Source: Neoceratodus forsteri (lineage: Eukaryota > Chordata > Ceratodontiformes > Ceratodontidae). Taken from it: a stretch of 64,000 bases of DNA. Of this stretch, positions 11,740 to 21,745 are shown piece after piece. The translations under genes were made by a program, and so were the position numbers. The number at the start of each line of letters is the position of its first letter. The stretch's first letter is position 1. Below the pieces are notes generated by a model that was given only the letters and a program-made list of their open reading frames with translations, was not told the origin of the DNA and did not search any database. Location: positions 462,844,501 to 462,908,500 of the forward strand of contig CM028129.1 in assembly GCA_016271365.2 (NCBI GenBank), given 5' to 3'.

Positions 11740-12790
11740 ATTTTGCCAGCAAAATTGCCACATAATTGGCAATTTTGCCAGGTGAAATGTTACGTGAAAT
11801 TGTGGCAAAATTTCACCCACCATCACCGGCCACCACAAGTTGTAAATTAGACCCCCACCCCACACACAAGTTATCCTGCCCCCAATTTGTTCTATTTTAA
11901 AAAAAAAATTCACCCTCATCTCCCTGGTATCTAGTGGTCCCTCCACCCCTGGCTGATCACCGGCCATAATTACATTTAAATAAGCACCCCCAAGTTACTC
12001 TACCCACTCCATTTGTTTAATTAAAAAAAATATATTCACCCTCATCTCCCTGGTGTCTAGTGGACCCCTACCCCCAACCCATCATTAAATAGCAGCAACC
12101 ACCCAGCTCCCCCCAGTACCCTGATCAGGCCACCAGTACAGCCCTCCACTCACCTCCATGGCCAGCGGCTCGACTGAGCGCCACAGGCACTTGAATATAT
12201 GAGCGCATGCCGTGCTTGTTCAATCAAGTGCTCAGTGGCTGCCTCTGTCGGGCTGCCGGCCAGCAGGAGATGATGGAGAATGCCGATAACATTCCGGGGT
12301 ACGGGCTGGTGTTAATGGGATAGGGGTCCACTGAACACCATGAAAAAGGGTGGTCCCACAATTAAACAAATGGAGAAACGAGTAACGGCCAGAATGCTGC
12401 CATGTGGTATGTGCGGTGATCAGCCGAGATATGGTTCTGAACACCAGGATATGGTGAAATAACCACTAATTAAACAAATCAGGGGCTGGATAACTGGGGG
12501 GTTATTTAATGTAATTATGGCAGGTGATCAGCAGGGACCACTGGACACCAGGGAGAACTTTGGCCAGTGGCCACTGGCCAAATGGCCATAAGATTTTGCA
12601 GCAGGAGGTGGAATTACTCCCGCAGGTAGAGAAATTTCACCCGTGGGTGAGAAATTTCACCCACGGGCAAAATTTTACTGGCTTGGGGGTGAAATTTCAT
12701 TCACAACCACTGGCACAAATCTTGCATTTCACCCAGTGAAATATTTCGCAGACTGCGCTAATTACGTGAAATATTTTTCTGGGTGAAATA
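11740..12790. mobile_element. Palindromic DNA element (family E) inserted in ORF1
   Basis: The outer parts are rich in GTGAAAT/ATTTCAC motifs (11740-11815 and 12600-12790). Further in, 11900-12120 is mirrored by 12420-12570: CTGGTATCTAGTGGTCC on the left corresponds to GGACCACTGGACACCAG on the right, and CCATAATTACATTTAAATAA to the mirrored TTATTTAATGTAATTATGG. The left arm also repeats its own block twice (11915 and 12037). It has no coding sequence and is a foldback-type element of unknown superfamily. Confidence 0.65.
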
Positions 12791-13436
12791 GTCCAATTGA
12801 CTGCTTCCAATAACTTTCCTTCTTATGACCAGCACTTACTCTAACCTTATGCTATCCTGACCTTATGCATAACTGTTCTCAGCATGTAAATGACTGTTCT
12901 AAGTTGCTAATCATTCTTCTTCACATTTCCTCTTGATCGCTTCCAGTCTTCCCCCTCACCCATCTACGGCTTTCCCCCATCCCCCAACCCCCCTGTTATA
13001 TCTCCTGAGCTCCTTTGCTCACTTTAAAATGCTTTGTCCCATACCTTCTCACCTCTGATGGGCACCTGAGCTGATGCCATCCCTTACCTTGTTGATTGTT
13101 AGATATTAGGCTAAGTCTGTTCTCATTTTCCTGGAAAGGGTTGTTTCATAAGACCCCACCCCCCTCTAATATGACACTTTGAATTCCAGGTTTTAATCAA
13201 ATATGCACCATGACATACATTGTACAATGCCACATGTATTGGAACTTCTCTAGTTATACATTCTTGTAATGTCTTGTATAATTCCTTGTTTTGTTTGTTC
13301 TCCATCTCTTACTTTCCCAATATGTATTGCTCATCTAATGTGGAACCTATGAAATGAACTTGTTCTCAAAGGTGTTATCCGAAATTTCAGTAAAATACAA
13401 TAAAAATAACAAAATAAATTGCACAACCCTAGAGTT
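12791..13436 (+). other. Unassigned segment with A-rich end, possible LINE 3' untranslated fragment
   Basis: C/T-rich, then AT-rich, ending AATACAATAAAAATAAC immediately before ORF1 coding resumes. This looks like the 3' tail of a separate retroelement, but no coding part supports it. Confidence 0.35.
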
Positions 13437-13620
13437 TAGCTGCGGCAGTTGGGGGGTGCATCTTATACATTTAATGCCAGCCAGCCTTTGCATTTTCTAT
13501 GGAGAAAAGGCATACCAGTTTGCGGATGTGGGAGAAGCTATGAAGATGGTGGACTGGATAGAAATGGAGTTTAAGATCAAAGGAGAGGGTCCTAATTCTG
13601 AGTCTGAGCATAGTGAGTAA
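13437..13620 (+). pseudogene. L1-like ORF1, C-terminal domain
   Basis: The frame encodes MPASLCIFYGEKAYQFADV, then GEAMKMVDWIEMEF, and stops at 13618-13620. This corresponds to the C-terminal domain of L1 ORF1 (usual pattern PA-x-L-x-V-x-x-x-GK-x-x-x-F-x-x-x-x-EA). It continues the reading broken at 11738, so both pieces belong to one gene. Confidence 0.7.
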
Positions 13621-14452
13621 ATAATTTTGAGACTCGGGTACACTGCTTGCATTAAGCCTATGCTGTGATCTTCCCTAATTTTCCTGGTGCCATTGCCATT
13701 ACAAGACATTTGATTATATATCTCTTTGTTGAATATTAATGTTTAGGATCAGGCCATGGGCAATGGGAGGTCAGGATGGAGACGGTCAATATGGCATCTC
13801 CTGAGGGCACAACATTTTGTCTCTGAGAAATGAAGCCTTCTTTCCTCCCTGAAATGATCTCTTTGGTGCCATTATATACTAGAACATGTACTCTACAGAG
13901 CTAAAGACTCAAGACTGTTTGACTGAAACTTGTAATACATTGAATCCTCATTCTGGGATCAGTTTTCTTCTTCTATGTGTATACTGTTTATACTTTGAAA
14001 ACCATACTTTACTCAGTGTTCTGAACTGTTTAATAATTGGGTATAATAACTCAAAAGTTGATGAGTATTGAAAAGAAACAGATCTCTTTTTGTTACTGCA
14101 AAGATACGTTATATGCACAGAGCACTGCACTGCTACTTATGGAGTTACTGTACCTCCCTATGTGGGTTTGGGGATATGTTAAACCCATTTTTAGGGTACT
14201 AGATCTTTTATATATTTCTCTTATATGTAGGTAATCCCTGCTTATGGCAGTAATGGCTGCTTGACAATATTATCTTGAGGATGCTTTGTTATAATTGTAG
14301 CCAACCACCCTGTGACGTACCAATGTATAGGGACACATTAAATCCTGACTGTAACAATGCTGTCTTATAATTGAAATTGGTATGTGCCTACTTATGGGAG
14401 AAGTGTGCTGTGTTTAATATGAAGCTAACATAATAAAAACAAATAAAAAAAA
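13621..14452 (+). other. 3' untranslated region of the ORF1-only element
   Basis: Non-coding sequence running from the ORF1 stop to the A-rich tail at 14432-14452. No ORF2 motif occurs in any frame. Confidence 0.55.
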
Positions 14453-14468
14453 AGATGCAAAGGATTCA

Positions 14469-15184
14469 TGGGCAGTCTAGTGTGTTGCCAGGGAACATCT
14501 ATAGAAAGGGACATGTACTTCAGTGCCACTGGCACCACAGGTCCTGGTCCCATCAGCAGATGGGGATGCTGTCATTATTTCCACCAGCAAGGTGGGGGTG
14601 CTCCCAGTCCCTCTCAACACAGTGGGACAATTTTTGTCCATGCCATCTGGGGGGGGAGGTGGTTCCTGAACCTTTCAGTACAGGAAGAAACTTCTATCAG
14701 TGCCATCATCGGAGGGCTGTCCTCAACTGACTGCAGATGCTCACCATTTCAGGTATAAGGATGCCAGCAATAGCTGCTCAGTTGAGGAGTACATTTGTTG
14801 TTAACTGTACAGAAAATGCAAGATGACGGCTTGACGTGATTCTTTGAAGAGCCTACATCTCAGTTGCTAGACAAGAGACTTACTCTTATTCAGTGTAGGC
14901 TAGGACCACCTTCTTAGTACAGTAACAAAATGGCTGCATTGTCTTGGGCATGTTTCTTCCCCACCCTGCATACTGTCAGCTAGAGAACAAAAGAAAGAAA
15001 GAGCTAGAGAGAGAGAGAGAGAGAGAGACAGAGATAGACAAGAGGGAGAGATGGACATGAGGAAGAATAGTTTCTTGTTGCTTTGTTTCTAGCCACAGTA
15101 AATAAAAAACAGACTCTAGCCAGAGCGGATAGGGCTGTGAAAAGCTACCGAATGACCAAAGTTACTCATGTGCATACAAATTAT
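14469..15184. other. Unassigned stretch with short (GA)n
   Basis: A loosely repeated CAGCAAGGTGGGG-type block at 14540-14720 and a GA microsatellite at 15007-15028. No gene recognised. Confidence 0.5.
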
Positions 15185-16320
15185 TCAACGCTCAGGTGTC
15201 ACTAGGCCATTTTTTGGAGGTGCTGCACCTAATTTTTAACATGGCTTTTTTTGGACCCCTCCTCATGAACAGTGCCAGTGTCATTTTGCTCACTTTTCCC
15301 GAAAGGTGATTTCACAGAGCAAATGTGCTCTTCTGTGTGGCAGGTGTGAAAATACATTTTGGGCAGGTTGTGGAAAATGGCAGCATACTGTTTTGAAGGA
15401 GGTGTCAAAACATAGCAATGTTGAAAACTTTGAGTGAAAATATAAAAAATTGGCAAAGTTAGGAGCATGAGTAGAAATTGCACAATGCATGCTCGTAACG
15501 CAGTCATTTTTTTGAATTTTTTCACCAAATTTACAACATGGGCTTTTTGGGACCCCACTCCATGAACAGTGGTACTATCATTTGTGACTAGGTCCTGAAA
15601 GGTGACTCCATGCAGCGACTGCTAAATCGCCTTTCGGGACTGAGTAACAAAATGACAGTGACAGTTTTCATGAGCTGAGGTCCTAAGAACCCCATGTCAA
15701 AAATTTTGGGAAAAATTGTGAAAAATGTCTGAGATATCAGCATAAGTTGAAAACCCCATTGAATGGCATTATAGCAGACCTACCTTTGATTCTTCAGTTT
15801 GTGGTTCAGCTTTGAAGAGTGCAGACCTGTCCTGGTCCAGAGACGATGACAGCGCCAACCTCCAGAGGTAAGTATGAGGTAAGGGGGGTGTGGGGAGGTG
15901 AGTGCTCAGTGGGAGGGTGGAGATGGGAAGAGGGACTGCAGAGATGACAAGGGATTGTTTTATTGTTTACAGGGAGAAAACGAAATACTGGAGCCATGAC
16001 AAGGGACTGTTTTCTGTTTTACAGAAGAAACAAACATTTGGGCACACTGGGGAGGGCTTCCAGTGTGTCACATGACTGGGGAGTGTACACACAGGGATTG
16101 GGCACCCCGATATTGGAGGCAGTGGGTGGGAGGGAGGAAGGAAAATATTAGGAACACTGGGTGGGCTCCCAGTGTGCCACATGACTTTGGGGGGGCACAG
16201 AAATGCAGCTATTGGGATTGTCAGAGAGTTTTGTAGCAGCTTTCTAATTTGAAATAGAAAGTAAAGCTGCTCCATTCCTGGGATAAAATATTTTAACATG
16301 CAGGTGGGCATAGAAGTGAG
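15185..16320 (+). mobile_element. Family B palindromic element, copy 1
   Basis: Two tandem monomers begin at 15238 and 15535 (spacing 297 bp) with AACATGGGCTTTTTGGGACC, each followed by CTCATGAACAG. The second monomer folds back on itself: GAACAGTGG...CCTGAAAGGTGA near 15565-15600 is mirrored at 15630-15700. A conserved block then contains TTTGAAGAGTGCAGAC (15812) and the intron-like module, followed by text with GGGCACACTGGGGAGGGCTTCC. No ORF. Confidence 0.65.
15868..15972 (+). promoter_or_regulatory. Intron-like module in family B copy 1 (105 bp)
   Basis: Donor-like CCAGAG|GTAAGTATG at 15868 and acceptor-like TTGTTTTATTGTTTACAG ending at 15972. A second acceptor-like site, TTTTCTGTTTTACAG, ends at 16024 and arose by a short local duplication. 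The same arrangement recurs in four other family B copies. Confidence 0.45.
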
Positions 16321-16326
16321 TGAAAG

Positions 16327-16385
16327 AGAGAGAGCGAGAGCAAAGAGCTGGCGTGCTCTTATTTCATTTTCTCTTGCTCTCTCTC
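16327..16385. repeat. GA/CT-rich hairpin
   Basis: AGAGAGAGAGCGAGAGCAAA is mirrored by TTTCTCTTGCTCTCTCTC about 20 bp later. Confidence 0.7.
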
Positions 16386-16783
16386 AGCATTATACATTTT
16401 TTAAGCTGCGTTACTTAAGTGACCTCCAGGGTGGCTTTCTGCATTGAATTAGAATGTAAAGTCACTCTGTCCAGGGTTTAGTATGAGTGGGGATCTTGTT
16501 TATACAGAGCAGTGAATGCCATGGAGCTGGTGGCGGCATCGCAACTGAGCATGTGCAACACTCACACATGTGCAGTTGCAATGAATGGCATCTTGCCATA
16601 CATGATGCTGCCAGCAGAACTGCATATGTGCGCAAGTCGCACATGAGCAGTCCATGCCACGGAATGCGGAAGTAGCAGCCAAAAAAGTGTGGCTGTTATT
16701 CCGTAGTGGCCAATCGTGGCAGAGGGTTTCAAGCTCCACTGGGCATTTAGAAGGATACATGAGCAATAAGACACAATGAAGTA

Positions 16784-16887
16784 TGCATTATGGTGTGATA
16801 ACTGCACTGCTAGGGGTGTAGTTTGGCATAAGGCTGAAGGCCGAGTGCTGGTCATCCCTAGGAGTGCAGTTATCACACCATAATGCA
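16784..16887. repeat. Long hairpin, 32-bp arms with one mismatch
   Basis: TGCATTATGGTGTGATAACT at the left arm is mirrored by AGTTATCACACCATAATGCA at the right arm (16868-16887). The arms continue to CCCTAG, and the loop contains AAGGCTGAAGGCC. It resembles in size the hairpins at 3306 and 23715. Confidence 0.9.
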
Positions 16888-16899
16888 CAACCCCGAAGT

Positions 16900-17790
16900 G
16901 TTAAATTGCTTTTATAAAATGGCCCTTTATTTTTAGAAGCAGTTTTTTTTTTATTTTGAAACACATTTTTAAATAAGTAATAATGTAAGTGAATCTGTGA
17001 TAGTCCTTCTGCCTATTGGTGCTAGATTAAAATAATGTTATACAGTGTGTGCCTCCATGCCCAATTAAGCTTCATATTACCCTGCCAGCCACAACAACTC
17101 ACAAACACTGTTTTCCTCATTTTAAGTATGACACACATCCCCCTTACTGTAGTTCATTCTCCTCACTCTGTAGACAAAATTAAAAGGAAGTCATAACAGA
17201 GGCTTCTCAGTTCCCTGATGCTGCAAGCATGAGCATGGTTCAAAACTGCCACACTCACTGACAGCATCATGAACTGCTTGCTCTGTCCTAAAAGCTAAAC
17301 AGCAGTGTAAGTCATTTACTACCTTTTATCTTTGTTTATATAGTATTATTGCTTACTTTCTTTATTCTATTTTTTTCCCCTCTGTGTTTCCCCACATTCA
17401 AGAAATGGAATGTTTATCATGGAATGTTTACCATGGAATACAGGGATTCAAAATTATCCTCAGTTCCACTGGCAGAATGTTTCCCTTCTAACATACTGTA
17501 TATACACACACATACACACACACAAAGGCCTTTCCTAAAGCCACAGACTCAATTATCTTACTGTCGGGGAAAGCAGAAGAGATTTCTCTGATGAGCATGG
17601 TAAGATAGAAGGGGGATTTTTCACTGTCAGCAAAGAAACAGTTGTAATGAAAACTATAAACAATACTAATTGTTTCTAATTTGTTTATGTGTGTAAGGAG
17701 AGTGTGATGATCAAGGAAAAACATCTAATTAATTTGTTTTATTTAAGTTAGTCTTATTTTTTAGGGCCCAGTTGAAGGGTTTTACAGTGT
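16900..17790. other. Unassigned AT-rich stretch
   Basis: Ordinary AT-rich sequence with a short CA microsatellite at 17504-17524. No gene recognised. Confidence 0.5.
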
Positions 17791-17854
17791 AAAGGTCGCA
17801 GCCATGTTTTTATTTTTTTTTTATTTAGTTGTTTAACCAGTAGTAGCACACTAA

Positions 17855-18022
17855 GCTGAAAGCTTTTTTACAGGAGCAACCTGGGAGCACATGGAAGTTA
17901 AGTGACTTGCTCAGGGTTACACAGTATATAAGTGGAAGCTGTGGGATTCAAACCCAGATTTGGTCTGCTGGATGTCACCAGATTTGCAGCTCAGAGCCTT
18001 AAACCACTGTGCTATACTGCCT
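17855..18022 (-). mobile_element. MIR/CORE-type SINE, minus strand
   Basis: Read on the minus strand it starts GGCAGTATAGCACAGTGGTT (tRNA-like A box region), then GGGTTTGAATCCCAC (B box), then CTGTGTAACCCTGAGCAAG and TCACTTAACTTCC. This follows the order and wording of the MIR/CORE SINE consensus closely. It is a non-autonomous retroelement transcribed by polymerase III; no 3' tail is clear. Confidence 0.85.
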
Positions 18023-18024
18023 AC

Positions 18025-18110
18025 CTGTGATGAAAAATCAGTTCTGGTTGTAGGGGGACTGATGGAAGACAGTTCTGGTTGCAGGAGGACTGATTTGCTT
18101 ATTGCGTGAT
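18025..18110. repeat. Short tandem duplication (about 42 bp x 2)
   Basis: CAGTTCTGGTTGTAGGGGGA at 18040 recurs as CAGTTCTGGTTGCAGGAGGA at 18071. Confidence 0.7.
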
Positions 18111-18399
18111 GTGGTTTAGGACCAGGATGACTGTGCGTATATAGAGATTTAATGTACGGTCAGCTGATGTCTCTTGGCCAATGAGATTTCTAAATTTTCT
18201 CATGTCAATTTATAATTCCAAATGTCCAATAGAAGGTTCCACGATTGGCCGTTTTCAGAGTTACAATCGCAAGAGGGCTGTAGGCTCCGCCAACAGCCCT
18301 AAATATGCTCAAAGTTCACATAGGATTAGAATCAATTTTTACATCTTTCATAGAAAAGAAAACCTTGCAACATGGATGCATGAGTGACTCACACTGTGT

Positions 18400-19262
18400 T
18401 GTATGTGAAGTAAACTGCTTGTGTGTGTTTGTGTGTCATGCTCCAGGAAACCAGTAATGAAAAAGACCTGGGGGTGACCATGACAAATAAATTGTGCTTT
18501 AGTACACACTCAAAGAACATTGTACAAAAATGTCATAAAATCCTTGGCTGTATTTTCATAAATATCAAGAGTGGAGACCAACAAGTAATCATTCCATTAC
18601 ATTCATCACTTGTTAGACCCTATTTGGAACATTGTTCCCCCTTTTGTGCTCCATCTACAATTATGGATAAAAAATCAATGGAGAGAATGCAGCACAAGAT
18701 GACTAAAAGAATACATAATATGGCTAATAAATCATATGACAGATTAACTGAGTGAAATCTGTATTCTGTTGAGTACAGAAGACTAAGGGGAGATCTCTGT
18801 TATGTGCATAATGCAAGTAAAAATAAATTCTTGTGGGAATCTATAGGACTGCAGAAAAGTCCTAACTCAATGACTACTAGATCACATAATCTACAGTTAA
18901 AAGGGAATTTATATAGGACCAGCACCAGTGGCAAATGGTTCAGTCAGCGAGTGGTGAATACTTGGAATGCATTGCCAGAGGAAGTTGTGTCCTGTAGTAC
19001 TATGACATCATTCAAACATGGTTTAGATCAACATATGGGAATATTAAAATGCAGACAATACCACTAACTAATGGCGAGTCATTAAAGGTCATCTGACCTC
19101 TAGATTTGTAATCTACCTATGAACCTATGTGTGTAGTAAACTCTCTGTGTGCATGTGTGTGTGTGTGTGTGTGTGTGCGTGTGTGTATGTGTGCAATAAA
19201 CTGTGTATGTGCATATGTGTGTGTGTGCATGCGCATGCAGTAAACTGTGTGAGCATATGTGA

Positions 19263-19300
<38 letters not shown>

Positions 19301-19345
19301 TAAACTGTGTGGGGGTAGTGAAGTGTGTGTGTGTAAGTAGGTGCC
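18400..19345. repeat. TG-rich minisatellite (AGTAAACTGTGTG + (TG)n), split by the CR1 fragment
   Basis: AGTAAACT blocks followed by TG runs occur at 18410, 19136, 19194, 19240 and 19299. The first lies upstream and the rest downstream of the CR1 fragment, so the array predates that insertion. Pure TG runs lie at 19156-19180 and 19268-19298. Confidence 0.75.
18440..19130 (+). mobile_element. CR1-group LINE, 3' end fragment
   Basis: It encodes EKDLGVTMTNKLCF, ILGCIFINIKSGD, LVRPYLEHCSPFCAPS and, after a stop, WFSQRVVNTWNALPEEVVS. This is the conserved C-terminal region of CR1 ORF2 after the reverse transcriptase. The coding part breaks at 18756 (stop) and ends at 19065. The tail ends near ACCTATGAACCTATG (about 19130). 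It is 5'-truncated and inserted into TG-rich repeats that continue on both sides. Confidence 0.8.
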
Positions 19346-19349
19346 TTAT

Positions 19350-20204
19350 CAATCCTTCAGCTGAACTGCTCCATGCCTCTGATGTCATATGCTGTTCATT
19401 CTCCTTATACAGTCAAATGAGACATGGTACATGGTACTTTACATGAATAGCAAAAACAGATAAAGCATTTGACATTTTATTGCCAAATGTGATGCTGCCA
19501 ACATGAGGGGGGGGCGGAGGTAGAGCAGACACCCAGCATGCCATGTATGGGAGCATGCATGGTACCGCCATTGGCATCATTGCATGCTTTACCTCTCTGC
19601 AGGGTAAGAAAAACATGGAAAAAATATGCTGACAAGTAGGGTGACTCCAGTTCACCAAAGGCATTGCATCCAGCCAGCTGGACACCTCCGAAGCTGCATG
19701 AGGTGAGTTCCAGTGGATGCAGGAGTGACTGGGCTGGGGGAACCAGTGGATGGGGACTGGATGGCAGGGAGTATAAATAGACTACTAAAAGAAATATGAC
19801 ACAACTGAGTCCTGCTCATAGTGTCACCTATATGCACACCTGTCACAAATTATGTAAGATACAGTAACAGTCCTTTCATAAGTGTTGCCTTTTTTCTGTT
19901 ACATGGTATATAGTACCAACAGAAGAGAGAGTTGATCAGCCTTGCCCCAGTCTTCAGGCAAACAGATGTAACTGTGGCAATAATACTGCCATTGATAGTT
20001 TTTGTTTTGCACAACATTCACATCATTCATCATTCATTGGATGATTTTTTTTCTTTTTAATACCAGGATTTATGTTCTATGTTGACTGTTCCTGTTATCA
20101 GGCTGGACCCTGGTGATGATCTGGCCATAAAAGCTGCATACTGGTAATTTTTCCCATGCTATTTCTCCCATAGGAAAGTTCCTTTGGGTGCCCCCCCAAA
20201 TAAA
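19350..20204. other. Unassigned stretch
   Basis: No gene or repeat family recognised. Confidence 0.5.
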
Positions 20205-20385
20205 AAAATTCAAGGATATGATATAAGACATAAGGCAATTCTAGTGGGGGGGTAGAAGGAGTAGGCTGTTGGTTAACTAGGATCTGCAGCTTATCCAACA
20301 GGTAGGGAAATGGGATGACTGGGTGGGCCAAGCAGTCCTTATCTGCCATCAAAGACTATGTTTCTATGTTTCTGTTTCAAAGTTG
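20205..20385 (+). mobile_element. CR1 3' untranslated tail fragment, same family as 50801-53478
   Basis: GACATAAGGCAATTCTAG, TTGGTTAACTAGGATCTGCA and CTTATCTGCCATCAAAGAC are nearly identical to the reverse complement of 50812-50960. It ends in ACTATGTTTCTATGTTTCTG, the 8-bp CTATGTTT tail unit. It is very strongly 5'-truncated. Confidence 0.85.
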
Positions 20386-21160
20386 ACAGAATTGAAATGA
20401 GTTCCATGGGTAATTAATGCAGCAGACAATCCATGTAGAAATTTACAACACGGTGCCATATTTACATATGCTGGATAATTCCTAGTAAATGAAACAGCTA
20501 ATTTCATTCAGTCATTATAATATATGCAATTTGAATATTATAGATATAAAAATAGGTTGTTGTAATTGACTGTTAATATGGAATCACGGGATACAACTGG
20601 CATCCTGATGTCTGTAAATAATAGAATGCATTACTTGAATTCTGTCATGATATCAGATTTGCCTGACATTATAGTGATATGGTACCTTATGCTAGCATTT
20701 GTATTAATAAGTTACTTGATAAAGTGTCAATAAAAGGTTTAACTTTAAAATCGTAGCTTATACTGGCTCCCTTATCATAAAAAAATAAGCCCCATCCCCA
20801 CCTGTACAAAAATCATAACCTGCTAACTCCTCCCCACTCTCAATTAAGCCCAAACCAACCCAGTTTATATATGAACTACGACTTCAGTTGCTGTATTTCT
20901 ATGAGCATTTCGTATAATAAGACAGCAGGCTTGTGCTGTTATGAGTTTCACTTTGTTAACTGGGTGTCATAACAGTAAACTATGAGGCAATTTATAGGCA
21001 AGCTATGCTATTTTTTTTTACTTTTTCATTGATTATAAATGTTAATTTTACTGAAATGAACACTGTCACTCAAAACCCTTCAGCCCATACCAATGATCTT
21101 AAAACTCTCACCTACTTTATAAAACTTCCTCTGAATTTGTTGGTCTCATTAGCAAAGGCA
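20386..21160. other. Unassigned AT-rich stretch
   Basis: No gene recognised; no clear repeat. Confidence 0.5.
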
Positions 21161-21165
21161 TTTGA

Positions 21166-21166
21166 G

Positions 21167-21230
<64 letters not shown>

Positions 21231-21231
21231 T
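21166..21231. repeat. (GATA)n microsatellite
   Basis: About 16 GATA units, the last one interrupted (TTGATAG). Confidence 0.97.
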
Positions 21232-21289
21232 GATAGCAATGCTCTTCCCACACTTATCATTTTAAAAACAAGCATTTGTTAATGCCGAA

Positions 21290-21745
21290 TGTTGTCACGC
21301 TGGCATTGGCATTGGTAGTGCAGGAGTTAGAGATGTATAATAGGAATGGCAGTGAAGTATTGAAGTGACACCAACCCCATCTCCACCCTGCAGAGAGTGA
21401 CAGGCATTGGGGTGTGCCTTTGGGTTGTCAGCCATAACACTCATGCCATTGTACTTCACCCTATCCTGTAGACACTGACAAGTGTTGTGGTGTGCTTTGG
21501 GGTTCTTGGGTGTTATCCTTACCCCATTCCATAAGGAAATATGCTGAGGTGGGTGCAGTATAGGAGAATGAGGTGAACTTTGTGGGCAAACACTGCAAGC
21601 CACACCACAATGCCTGTCACTGGCTGCAGGGTGAGGGTGGGGGTGGAATGGCATGAGCATTACAGCTGATGATCCCAAGTCACAACCCTGACACCTGTCA
21701 GTCTGTACAGGGTGGGGTGCTACAGTTGGGAACCCTAATGCTGCA
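21290..21745. mobile_element. Family A internal sequence, copy without clear tips
   Basis: Blocks such as TTACCCCATTCCATAAGG, GCAGTATAGGAGAATGAGG and GTACAGGGTGGGGTG match the interiors of the 40868 and 57365 copies. A block around GGCATTGGGGTGTGC is repeated near 21390 and 21480. The family A interior runs directly into family B at about 21750. Confidence 0.55.

Larger units (their letters stand above)
10846..14452 (+). mobile_element. L1/Tx1-like retroelement with ORF1 only, 16-bp target duplication
   Basis: AGATGCAAAGGATTCA occurs at 10830-10845 and again at 14453-14468, directly after an A-rich tail (AACAAATAAAAAAAA). This marks a target-primed insertion. The body holds a leader, ORF1 and a 3' untranslated region ending in the tail. 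No endonuclease or reverse transcriptase sequence is present between ORF1 and the tail, so it is an ORF2-less form that would depend on an active L1. About 1.7 kb of later insertions split ORF1. Confidence 0.75.

Noticed and set aside
15960..16151. 62-codon frame across the family B acceptor site as a spliced host exon
   Set aside because: The frame is not kept in the other family B copies; conservation is of the splice-like signals, not of a protein.
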